Assembly: GCF_000003815.2 (NCBI RefSeq)
Contig: NC_049979.1
Location: 5,228,873-5,290,872 of the forward strand
Direction of reading: 5' to 3'
From: Branchiostoma floridae
Lineage: Eukaryota > Chordata > Leptocardii > Amphioxiformes > Branchiostomatidae
Length of the DNA stretch: 62,000 nt
A model generated the notes under the pieces. The model did not search any database. It was not told where the DNA came from and saw only the letters and a program-made list of their open reading frames with translations. The position numbers and the translations under genes were made by a program. Positions 45,101 through 52,431 of this stretch are shown here, piece after piece; positions within the stretch are counted from its first letter, which is position 1; each line of letters opens with the position of its first letter.

Positions 45101-47738
45101 TTTCGGAAGGGACGTAAAACGGGGGTCCTGGTCTGAAATGGAACTACCTTGTTGCTACCTGGCTTGACGAACTCCGAGTTCTCTATGACAAAAGAAAAGC
45201 ATTAGGACAGGGATATTCAGCCATTTCCTGGTTCAGAGCACTGTGTACTTAATATTGACATTTGGGAGCAAATATTGCACAGAAAGGTAAAAAAAAAAAC
45301 CATTTTGCATTTGTTATGTAAATGTTGAGGCATATAGAGAGAATCCAGAAATCCTCATTTTGTAAGTATGCCTTGACTAACACATCAGTCTTGGTCTGTT
45401 GAATCGTAGCAGGCTCACTTTTTCTGTTAGAATTTTTTGTACTTATATCTCTGTTCTCAGCACTGAACTTTATTTCTTTATTTGATTTGCAGAAATGGAC
45501 CTTGAGATCAGCAAAAGGTGAGAATTGCCTTCAGCACATTTTCACCAATGAAATATTTGCTTTTGTCAGCTGTTGGATTTATAGATCAGCTACAGTCCCT
45601 TGTGGTAGATCCAGGCCAGTTCCTGTTTAAGTCATATAAAGTAACACTGAAATATGTATAGAGTAGAAGGAAAAAGCAAGGGATTTTAAGTAGTTCCAGA
45701 GTGTCGCGACATGCTTCCTAAGTGCCCCGATGTGTTTTCCAGGCAATGCATGGAGCAGTACCAGAAGTCTATGATGGACGGAGACCTGGGCATGTACAGC
45801 GGCAGTGTGGCCGACAGCCTCGCACACCCCCACCCACTCAACGGGCTGGAGTACAGCCACTCCCTGGCCAAGCTGGAAAAGGAAGACACGGAATCTGTCT
45901 GTCCATCACAGGTGGGTCCGGGGGTCACACCTGAACCAATCCCAGGGTTGAACAAGTCCACTAGCCCTATTGTCCAGGGCAAGTGAAAGTGCTGATTGAG
46001 CAAGTGCATGTCCTACCTACCCCACTTGTCTGATCGGGCAAGTAAGATTTTTCCATGAGAGAGATTTTGATACACATGTTACCTTTCACATTCATATCAT
46101 CAAGCATTGGTCAACACAGAAAAATAGAACCAACAATAAAAGAATTCCATTGATGGAATTGACAAAAGACAAATGTCATTTAAATGCCCGGACAAGTGAA
46201 AAGTTAGTTCGGGCAAGTAAATTTTCTATGCACTTGCCCGATAGGACAAGTGAATTTTAGAAATCTTGCCCAACCCTGCAATCCATCTTTGAAAGTACTG
46301 CAAGTACACTCTGGATGTGCTCGTCACTCTGTAAAATCAATCAGGACGACAGGTCACTTTAAGGCTCAGCATGGTGGAGATATGATTGAAACTACATGTG
46401 TGTAAAGTGGTGATTCTGACATTGGCAGTTTTGGTGAATGCACATGCATCTGCACAAAGTGTTCCATTATTACTTAATCATTCTTGAAGTTGTAGTTCAG
46501 TGTTATCATTTGATATTTTTATAGTAACACTGAAGCAGCAGTTAGATGATTCTTCCTGTATCATTTTTATTGCCCACTGTCAATCTTTTTCTGATGTTCA
46601 TTTTTTTCCTGTGTGCTTCCAAGTCTGTTGCTTGAAGTTGTAGTTCAGTGTTATCATTTGATATTTTTGTAGTAACACCGAAGCAGCAGTTAGATGATTC
46701 TTCCTGTATCCTGCTTAATTGCCCACTCTCAATCTCTTTTTTTGTGATGTTCATATTTTCCAGTGTGCTTCCAAATCTGTTGCTTGTTGTAGGTCATTGT
46801 TATTTCATACTTCTGTAATAACACTGAAGCAGTAGTTTGTCTGATTCTGCCTGTATCCTGCATTACCCACTCTCAATCTTTTTTTCTGGTGTTCATGTTT
46901 TCCAGTGTGCTTCTTACAAAAAATGCTGTGTAGAGAGAGACAATGGGTCCATCTGCAGCGTTCCCCCACCGCGCACCTTTTACCAGAACAACAACCGGAG
47001 CCAGTGGTCGCTCCCGTCAGAAAGCCGGTGTGGACTCAGTGTGGGGGAGGAGGAGGACAACTGTGACAGTCTCCCTCGAATGACATACAAATATCCATAT
47101 TATAAACCATCTTACAGGCATGCAGGTCAGTAGTGATGTTGGAACTCTCTCTCTCTCTGTCTCTCTGTCAGTCTATACAGACTATGACACTACGCAAAAA
47201 GAAACCAAGCGATAGAGGAGACTACAATACAAAAGTGTACAAATCTAATACAAAATATGTAAGCTTAACATTGTAACTTTATAATTATTGATCTAAAGTC
47301 CAGAGCTCAACAACAACGTTGGAACATCAACAACAAAAAAAGAATTTTCCCATTATTAAGTGAACAGTAGACCAACCACAGAAGCATTTTAGTAGTATAC
47401 CATATAAAGTAGCATTGACTGGTGACAGATGTTATTGTGTTTTCATAATTTTAGAATTTATAGAACTTAAAAATGTTGTATGTATCCTGTTCATTTATTT
47501 GACCGTAAGTTCATCTATGATGGTAATCGACATTTAACCCTTTGGTGACATTTTACACTTCCGGTCTGGATGTGTGACTTAGGCTTTTGGTCATTTCAAC
47601 TTGATAGGGATCATAGGACTGATCGAAAGCTTGTTGGTTAAAGCGCTTTATTTTGTGTACGGGTGTTAAGTTTAAAATTGCAACATCATGTTCATGTATT
47701 TTGTTGTGTATTCTCTTGTCCCAGGTGTAAAGCAGTAG
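33071..47738 (+). CDS. Cdon: Cdon/Boc-family Hedgehog co-receptor, 19 exons, 997 residues
   Basis: The spliced model runs 33082-33175, 33959-34252, 34706-34852, 35290-35430, 35961-36123, 36925-37043, 37503-37658, 38491-38601, 39092-39367, 39836-39946, 41028-41123, 42319-42531, 43015-43199, 43862-44087, 44480-44713, 45493-45517, 45743-45911, 46906-47125 and 47725-47738 (2994 nt with stop). All introns are GT-AG and phases are consistent, mostly phase 1. Layout: signal peptide (about 1-31), Ig 1-5 (32-500), linker (501-569), FNIII (570-680), FNIII (690-777), membrane span (about 823-845), tail (846-997). Phrases such as [50 protein letters not shown] and [19 protein letters not shown] are diagnostic of CDON/BOC. 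The family binds Hedgehog through FNIII domains at the cell surface and promotes signalling and cell adhesion. Five Ig domains match CDON rather than BOC (four). The tail is shorter than in vertebrates, and the vertebrate first FNIII was not found. Confidence 0.93.
33551..33728. mobile_element. 178-bp MITE in Cdon intron, copy 1
   Basis: Ends TAATCTCCAGGCAGAT and GGATCTGCTTGGAGATTA are inverted repeats. The interior matches the element at 48824-49001, including CTTCACTCCTCTGGCGGCTTTTGAT. No coding sequence. It explains part of an open frame on the minus strand. Confidence 0.7.
33959..34252 (+). CDS. Cdon: Cdon exon: Ig domain 1
   Basis: A single 98-codon exon, phase 1 at both ends, encodes a complete Ig fold: [11 protein letters not shown] (first Cys), [10 protein letters not shown] (core Trp) and [12 protein letters not shown] (second Cys with the Tyr corner). 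Confidence 0.93.
34706..34852 (+). CDS. Cdon: Cdon exon: Ig domain 2, first half
   Basis: Encodes [20 protein letters not shown] and the first Cys (IIPCVPPAS). Acceptor TTCTTTCAG and donor GTAGGA, phase 1-1. The usual core Trp is replaced ([10 protein letters not shown]), as in some members of this domain. Confidence 0.9.
35290..35430 (+). CDS. Cdon: Cdon exon: Ig domain 2, second half
   Basis: Encodes [20 protein letters not shown] and the second Cys (LYKCAAVNP). Phase 1-1; donor GTAAGT. Confidence 0.9.
35961..36123 (+). CDS. Cdon: Cdon exon: Ig domain 3, first half
   Basis: Encodes [20 protein letters not shown], first Cys ([11 protein letters not shown]) and core Trp (TVTWRWDQG). Ends in phase 2 with donor GTTGGT, which the following exon matches. 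Confidence 0.9.
36180..36270. repeat. CTGTAAATGCA-family MITE fragment in Cdon intron
   Basis: Reads CCTTTTTCCAGCTACCACGA...CCCCGCGAACTTAAATGCATTTACAG. It is one end of the MITE family seen complete at 58339-58540 and 61347-61545. Confidence 0.6.
36925..37043 (+). CDS. Cdon: Cdon exon: Ig domain 3, second half
   Basis: Encodes [20 protein letters not shown], with the Tyr corner and second Cys, then KVNYILTVT. It starts in phase 2 and returns the frame to phase 1. Confidence 0.9.
37503..37658 (+). CDS. Cdon: Cdon exon: Ig domain 4, first half
   Basis: Encodes [20 protein letters not shown] and the core Trp ([11 protein letters not shown]). Phase 1-1. Confidence 0.92.
38255..38412 (+). mobile_element. 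Penelope-type terminal fragment with hammerhead-like core
   Basis: It lies in a Cdon intron. The sequence CTGACGA (38296-38302), a 6-bp hairpin AACTAG-TGGATG-CTAGTT, and GAAAC (38322-38326) have the layout of a hammerhead ribozyme core. The block continues with TCCAAAACCATATCCAGTTG and CTTATTACCTGCATGTCTAA. Penelope-like elements are known to carry such ribozymes in their terminal repeats. The reverse transcriptase part is absent. Confidence 0.55.
38491..38601 (+). CDS. Cdon: Cdon exon: Ig domain 4, second half
   Basis: Encodes [20 protein letters not shown] and [12 protein letters not shown]. Phase 1-1; donor GTCAGT. Confidence 0.92.
38629..38707. repeat. CTGTAAATGCA-family MITE fragment
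   Basis: TACTGTAAATGCCACCACAT at one end and ATGCATTTACAGTA at the other, with CCGCTACCGCGAAATTAAAT between: a short internally deleted copy in a Cdon intron. Confidence 0.65.
38706..38985 (+). mobile_element. TACCTCCATG-family repeat, partial copy
   Basis: Starts with the hairpin end CTCCATGAAAAATGGAGGTATAG seen at 8893 (inverted), then GGATGGATTACGATGATATTTGG. Non-coding; it lies in a Cdon intron. Confidence 0.5.
39092..39367 (+). CDS. Cdon: Cdon exon: Ig domain 5
   Basis: A complete Ig fold in one 92-codon exon: [40 protein letters not shown] and [12 protein letters not shown]. Phase 1-1. Human CDON also has five Ig domains. Confidence 0.93.
39836..39946 (+). CDS. Cdon: Cdon exon: extracellular linker, part 1
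   Basis: Acceptor TCTCGCAG, donor GTTTGT. In the phase-1 frame it encodes [20 protein letters not shown] and [14 protein letters not shown]. No FNIII core residues are visible. Another frame is also open, so this is the least certain exon of the model, but its length (111 nt) keeps the phase either way. Confidence 0.6.
40183..40243. repeat. Fragment of the CAGGGTTGGACAGG hAT-like family
   Basis: TCAATTGCCCGGAACAATTG...CTTGTCCAACCCTG matches one end of 45943-46278 and the fragment at 13094-13150. It lies in a Cdon intron. Confidence 0.5.
40543..40924. mobile_element. Penelope-type inverted terminal repeats, two hammerhead-like cores
   Basis: Two copies of a roughly 90-125-bp block face each other, at about 40548-40658 (minus) and 40778-40924 (plus). 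The minus copy has an intact core (CTGACGA, hairpin AACTGG...CCAGTT, GAAAC; 40592-40622). In the plus copy the core reads CTTACGA (40806-40812), a change at a conserved position. The element ends TATCTTATTACCTGGATGTC. The spacer is unique and no enzyme is encoded. It lies in a Cdon intron next to a (GTT)n run. Confidence 0.55.
40925..40980. repeat. 18-bp tandem repeat, three units
   Basis: AACTGTTAGTGTTGTTTG is repeated three times just upstream of a Cdon exon; a (GTT)n run lies at 40493-40512. Confidence 0.85.
41028..41123 (+). CDS. Cdon: Cdon exon: extracellular linker, part 2
   Basis: A Ser/Pro/Gly-rich 32-codon exon ([20 protein letters not shown] and [11 protein letters not shown]), phase 1-1, donor GTATGT. 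It joins Ig5 to the first FNIII found. Confidence 0.75.
41519..41842. mobile_element. hAT-like MITE, CAGGCTCGAAATAC ends
   Basis: Inverted ends CAGGCTCGAAATAC and GTATTTTGAGCCCTG match those of 9863-10214. Internal 'tacctgcac' phrases repeat on both strands. It lies in a Cdon intron. No clear target duplication. Confidence 0.6.
42319..42531 (+). CDS. Cdon: Cdon exon: first FNIII present, N-terminal part
   Basis: Encodes [40 protein letters not shown] and YQVKTLQPG. The match is to the second FNIII of vertebrate CDON/BOC (PEAPDRPTIS...[14 protein letters not shown]), not to the first. Phase 1-1. Confidence 0.93.
42735..42966 (+). mobile_element. SINE 3' part in Cdon intron
   Basis: Contains CGAGCATATTAAAGAACCCACCACA and GGTCCTTCCCGGTGTGAG, a body typical of tRNA-derived SINEs, then ends in a TAGATAGATAGATGAATAAA tail. 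The tRNA-like head is missing or too diverged to see. Confidence 0.55.
43015..43199 (+). CDS. Cdon: Cdon exon: FNIII junction
   Basis: Encodes [20 protein letters not shown], closing one FNIII domain, then [20 protein letters not shown] and VRWK, opening the next. It ends in phase 0 at AAG|GTAGGT. Confidence 0.92.
43862..44087 (+). CDS. Cdon: Cdon exon: second FNIII present (Hedgehog-binding type)
   Basis: Encodes [20 protein letters not shown] and [20 protein letters not shown], corresponding to the third FNIII of vertebrate CDON/BOC, the domain known to contact Sonic hedgehog. Phase 0 to phase 1. Marked GC richness compared with the adjacent introns. Confidence 0.93.
44480..44713 (+). CDS. 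Cdon: Cdon exon: juxtamembrane and transmembrane segment
   Basis: A Pro/Asp-rich stalk is followed by [20 protein letters not shown] and IIFIAMCMW, then basic residues (RAHHH) as a stop-transfer signal. Nearly the same span is found in vertebrate BOC/CDON. Phase 1-1. Confidence 0.93.
44740..44955. mobile_element. CTGTAATTC-ended MITE in Cdon intron
   Basis: Ends TACTGTAATTC and GAATTACAGT are inverted, with TATGTTCGCGGTTTTCACGG inside. It is related to the CTGTAAATGCA family. Confidence 0.6.
44971..45260 (+). mobile_element. tRNA-derived SINE in Cdon intron
   Basis: The head is tRNA-Ser/Leu-like: box A TGGCCGAGTGGTTTAAGC and box B near GACTGAGTTTGATCCC. The body has CTTTCGGAAGGGACGTAAAA and CGGGGGTCC, as in metazoan tRNA SINEs. 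Not a functional tRNA gene, because the acceptor stem and anticodon arm do not fold cleanly. Confidence 0.65.
45493..45517 (+). CDS. Cdon: Cdon microexon, 25 nt
   Basis: TTTGATTTGCAG precedes and GTGAGA follows. It encodes KMDLEISK and moves the frame from phase 1 to phase 2, which the next exon requires. Confidence 0.7.
45743..45911 (+). CDS. Cdon: Cdon exon: cytoplasmic tail, part 1
   Basis: Encodes [39 protein letters not shown] and SVCPSQ. The NGLEYSHS phrase resembles the vertebrate tail. Phase 2 to phase 0; donor GTGGGT. Confidence 0.88.
45943..46278. mobile_element. hAT-like MITE 31 bp after a Cdon donor
   Basis: Ends CAGGGTTGAACAAG and CTTGCCCAACCCTG are inverted. CAATCC flanks both sides (45937-45942 and 46279-46284). 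Internal CACTTGCCCGA/GGGCAAGT phrases repeat on both strands. Fragments occur at 13094 and 40183. Confidence 0.7.
46483..46913 (+). repeat. Triplicated splice-acceptor region of Cdon
   Basis: Three tandem units start at 46483, 46631 and 46783 (about 150 bp each). Each contains GTAACAC(T/C)GAAGCAG, GATTCT(T/G)CCTGTATC, a T-rich run and TGTGCTTC. The third unit supplies the acceptor TTTTCCAG of the exon at 46906. The second keeps an intact AG (46762-46763). In the first the AG has become TG. See findings for consequences. Confidence 0.85.
46906..47125 (+). CDS. Cdon: Cdon exon: cytoplasmic tail, part 2
   Basis: Encodes [40 protein letters not shown] and [16 protein letters not shown]. Pro- and Tyr-rich, with Cys clusters. 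Donor GCAG|GTCAGT follows 47125. If unspliced, the frame stops at TAG 47131-47133 (RHAGQ), so either ending gives a near-identical protein. Confidence 0.85.
47141..47172. repeat. CT microsatellite
   Basis: (CT)n/TCTCTGTCTC tract just after the last long Cdon exon. Confidence 0.85.
47725..47738 (+). CDS. Cdon: Cdon terminal coding piece
   Basis: Acceptor TTCTCTTGTCCCAG then GTGTAAAGCAGTAG, which in phase 1 reads GVKQ and stop. The 3' UTR would begin here and run into the assembly gap. Only signal quality supports this piece. Confidence 0.45.
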
Positions 47739-47783
47739 AGGACATCCAGAGAAAGACTACCGTATAAGCAGCATCACACGGTA

Positions 47784-48131
47784 NNNNNNNNNNNNNNNNN
47801 NNNNNNNNNNNNNNNNNNNNNNNNNNNNNNNNNNNNNNNNNNNNNNNNNNNNNNNNNNNNNNNNNNNNNNNNNNNNNNNNNNNNNNNNNNNNNNNNNNNN
47901 NNNNNNNNNNNNNNNNNNNNNNNNNNNNNNNNNNNNNNNNNNNNNNNNNNNNNNNNNNNNNNNNNNNNNNNNNNNNNNNNNNNNNNNNNNNNNNNNNNNN
48001 NNNNNNNNNNNNNNNNNNNNNNNNNNNNNNNNNNNNNNNNNNNNNNNNNNNNNNNNNNNNNNNNNNNNNNNNNNNNNNNNNNNNNNNNNNNNNNNNNNNN
48101 NNNNNNNNNNNNNNNNNNNNNNNNNNNNNNN
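47784..48131. other. Assembly gap (348 N)
   Basis: 348 unknown bases in the presumed 3' UTR of the Cdon gene. Confidence 0.99.
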
Positions 48132-48680
48132 CGGATGCCGTTACGACTTTCCCCAGGATTAGAGCTTGTGACAAGGCGGACTTTGCCAGAAGCACAAATG
48201 TTGACAGTCCTGGAGGATTATCGTATAGTGACATTTGCCATGCCATAATGTGGTGATGTTCAGCACCAAGGACCTTGTAGTGCGTGTCTCCAAAGATCCT
48301 GCAGAATACTGCTTCCCGTGAGAGCATTTGTGTACTTATGCTTGTTTATATTTGTATTAATGTATATTTGTATATTACATTTTGTAACTGACATGGAGTA
48401 TATAAGCTTAGATGGTACCTAAGTCTTGGTTGTTCTCAGAGACTTCGTGCTAATGTCAATTTAAATTAACATTGTAAAAAGTATGCCTTGTGCAATTTTT
48501 GTAATGATATATGTCCCCTAAGGGGAGCAATGGAAACTGAAATGTGGTTCAAAACCATGTGATTATTAGTCATTGTTTGTTTGCTTGTGAGTAAGGCCAT
48601 TACAGTCTTTTGACACAAAAAAAAGCCATGCCAAAAGTGGGTTGTACAATACCTTCATATCAATAAATACAAGGTAACCT
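48132..48680 (+). other. Probable Cdon 3' UTR with polyadenylation signal
   Basis: Non-coding AT-rich sequence. AATAAA occurs at 48662-48667, a plausible end for the Cdon transcript. No gene was recognised. Confidence 0.4.
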
Positions 48681-48823
48681 CAGGAAAGTTAACCAGCCAT
48701 TGGGGTTGTGTGTTTCATCAAGGGATAGGCCACATTGGGTACCTTAATTCATGTAACAGAGCTAGAGGACACATCCAAAGCACTTAGCATCAGAGGGGTA
48801 TGTCTACCAGAAGTAGCTGTTTG

Positions 48824-49001
48824 TAATCTCCAAGCAGATCCTACAATGGCATATGATAGTACCAAACTGGCCAAGGAGTGTAGTCAGCCAAAAGGTGTCC
48901 ATTTGCCTTGCCCGGTAGTGAAACACACTCCTAAGCCGGCTTCACTCCTCTGCCAGCTTTTGATACTATCTTATGCTACCGTAGGATCTGCTTTGAGATT
49001 A
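48824..49001. mobile_element. 178-bp MITE, copy 2
   Basis: Inverted ends TAATCTCCAAGCAGATCC and GGATCTGCTTTGAGATTA. Same length as, and alignable with, the copy at 33551-33728. TTA/TAA at the borders. It accounts for the open frame overlapping it. Confidence 0.75.
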
Positions 49002-51980
49002 GCTGTGTGGTGATATGAAGACAATGTTCTGGGTCGTTTTGAAATGATAAAAGAATCAACAATTAATGCCTGGATCCACATTTGTACCTAACTTGAGGCA
49101 CTCTCAGAAATGATACACACAACCCCTTATCAGAGTAGAAATAGAGAGATGAAGTCATATCAGAACAGCATGTGAAACTTTGGTGAAACATGGACATCCA
49201 TAGCCAGAGATTTAGGCCATATCAGAGTACAAATGTGGTGAAAAATATACATTAACAGACACAGTTGAGCAAGTAGAAAAGTAGCCTTAAAAAGTTAAAT
49301 GAGGACATTGATAGCCATGCCAAAACAGTGATATAAGGGTGTAGCAGGCTTTGCCGTGTAGTTTCGCAACATATTATTGTGTAGTGATACAAAGGGCCTT
49401 CCGTAATTTTATTTTGTCTCGCTGTAAGAAGGGATACAGAACTACTTAGTTACAACATGGTTGTATATCCTTAACTCACATTGGCTGCAAGAGAAGGCCG
49501 GACTACAGCAAGTTTGTTGATGATGTTGATGACCTGCAGTACGTGTTTGTACTTAACGATAAATGTATAAACTATTGGTGTTCTTTATGATTGATTACAC
49601 AGCATCTGCACCCTTTGGTTGTCATGTTAGGGAGAAATCCGAAGTGCAAATTTTTCTCAGGAGTATTTTTTGAGAAATAAGGGTGCTTGTATGGGTGCTT
49701 GAGGGTTGTGGATATGCCTTGGGCATGTACAAATGTCATAAACACTGGTTATGTCAAATACTCCTTTAATAATGAGATATGAAGGGCAAAATGCAAATGT
49801 TTATTATTTGTTGGTGATATTTGAAGCAAATGGCTGAAGATAGAGCTGCACTGCAGGGATGTAAAAAGTTATTTTTTACTGCATGCAATATACTTGTAGT
49901 AAAGTTTATAAGATCAGAGGTGGTTCTATATGTAAGTAGATAGATGAAGCAGGTATGCTTAAAAAATGTATTCACATTTTGGGGAGCGCTGGAATAGTTT
50001 GAAAGGTAGCACTGTCTAACTGTATATGTGTAACTCACTTTCTTATTAACTAATGATGTTTGGTTGTGTTAGTCCCAACCATGTCCATTAAGCAGGGTAG
50101 AGCTTTGTAAAGATGACTGTAACATTATTTGTGTACCAGGTCCTACAGGTGACCGTGTGTATGTATGTTTGTTTGTTGGGCGACTCAGAATGTTATGATA
50201 GGATCATATGTCATACCATCTTACTGATTTCTGTCACAAAGTATTCACACTAAAAAGCAGCTATTTGAAAAGCAGTCAAATGTCTCGCCACATCCTATAC
50301 GCCAATCCACACTTGTTAAATGGGGCTGTATTTCTGCGGATAGTTGAAATAGAGGAACGGCATTTCCACTGAAAACACTGCCATTTTGTTTAGCTTTGGT
50401 GGAACAGAAGAAGTGGCCCATTTTACTTACAACCTTGACAAATTGTTTGTTTCTTGCCGGGAAGTGTAGCTGGTGAAAGAAGAGTTTTTATATCCACTCA
50501 TCAGGTTTGCTAATGAAGCTGAATGGATAAGGGTGCAATGGTTGGTCCTTTAAACTCTAACGTTCTCCAGGGTTTGCAATATCTATCACCAAGCATTACA
50601 AAAGAAAGTCTACAGTTTGGAGTTTGTTTGCATGCTTACAGTTGGCACTGTGCAGATGGGAGGTTGCCGGGCATGGGATGCAATTGTTCCTACTTGTGTA
50701 ATTACTTAACAAGTATGTTGAAGAGATTTGACATACTGTTTACCCTTTTTATATGTACAACAATGTATTAAACCAACTGATCCATACAGACTTGTGTTCT
50801 TGTTTTTTGTTGGACTTTGAGTTACTGGCATTTCTGGTTAATTTACTTTAAGTCTGCATTTTAGTGGTCAGATTTGTATTTTGAGTGAAAAATTACTGTA
50901 AAAAGGGCTACTATATTTCGAATTTCAACCCTAATATTGTTTAAACATGAAGACTTAAACAAAAGTATTTCTATATTATATGTTTGCCTATCAAGAGATC
51001 CAATTTTCTCCTCGAATGCTGTAAGGTTTGGATTTCCAAATGGTGCAATATAACTTAGACCACCAGGGGGAGCCAATGCACTGAATTTCTGGGAAGAAAG
51101 TTTTGACCCCGTTCTAAGATTCTCTTTCACATCACATCTTAGAACACTGTCATGATCTCTTCATGCAGTTGTCCGTCATCTGAAATTACCATATGCTCTT
51201 TCTCTCTCCTTCAGATTTGCATCTCGCAACACAAAGTATTGGTGACCTGGTATGGAAGCAATCACTTTTGTGTGCTTTATAGGGCTTCTTACTTCCTTTT
51301 TTACTTTTCACAAAATCTGGACTGATGCAGGCACAGGTTGATTGGGATTGAAGCCCTGACTACGTGATGTAGCGGATTACTAACCATAACACCACAGCAC
51401 TCTGCTATCAGCGTGAACACATATTCTTGCTATGAGGGACTTACATAGTTATGCCAGACTTGTGGTCTGGACCTGATGTTATTTTGCTTTCATAGGTTTA
51501 GGGGTAGATACCAGTACAGAAAATTCAGCATTTACAGTAGGTTCCTTCATCACACAGGCTGAAGCAATGAGGCCAGGCTGAACAGTGCTGAGTGGGTTGG
51601 GTTGGGTAACATGGAAAAAATAGAACATTTATTGACTCTAAGATACTAAGCTTCGAAGCCATCTACAGACTGACTGTCCATATCGACAGTATTCTCTATT
51701 TCTGGTTTCTGTCATGATATACAATCATCAGACCCATCCCCACATCATTACATTGACACATTATAATATACATGTATATATTTATATATATATAGTTATG
51801 TGGTTAAGTGAATAAACATTAAATCATGTATGCCATTGACGTCAGCCTTAAGATTTCCTGTTGCTTGATGTTACGATAACTGCTGAATAACAACAACTGC
51901 TGACTGGAATGATCACCCTTTCACAGGGAGGAGAAGTTCATTATACAGTGCATGAACGTTGCCTGTGTGGTGGTTTATAC
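49002..51980. other. Intergenic stretch between convergent genes
   Basis: No exon or RNA gene was supported. An (AT)n tract lies at 51771-51795. The sequence is AT-rich and unique. Confidence 0.45.
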
Positions 51981-52422
51981 TAGCCTGGGTACCATCTGGA
52001 CAGTAGTACACTCTTATGTTTGCTTCTGCTATCCGTCTGGGGACCTGCACATTCAAACCGTTTGGTGCTAACGTCAGTTAATGAGCGAAGTAACAAATGG
52101 GTTCTAGAGCATTCGTTCGATGTGACAACAGGCCTCCCACAAGCAGACGGAATGCCTGTTCGAACAACCGCTTGAACAGATTCTATAATTCGCTCATGTG
52201 TAGGGACCAATCAGCAATGTATTATTATTCATTATCATTATTTAGGGACCAATCAGCATCTGCGTCCAAAATTTGGACAATTCCAGACATTAACGTGGTC
52301 CAGGATCCCAGACAGAACAGCAGATAAGCCATATATGCAGTGTATAATGAATGTCAGAGTTAGAAGCGACTGTATATAGTATATAATGAACGCCGGAGCG
52401 AACTACTTTCCAGGTGGTACCC
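51981..52422 (-). mobile_element. Mutator-like MITE, TAGCCTGGGTACC ends, 9-bp target duplication
   Basis: Inverted ends of about 34 bp: TAGCCTGGGTACCATCTGGA at the left and TCCAGGTGGTACCCAGGCTA at the right, extending into AGTAGT...GAACTACT. GGTTTATAC flanks both sides (51972-51980 and 52423-52431), a perfect 9-bp duplication, as for Mutator-like elements. ACCAATCAGCA occurs twice inside. It matches 12433-12791 in inverse orientation. Confidence 0.8.
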
Positions 52423-52431
52423 AGGCTAGGT

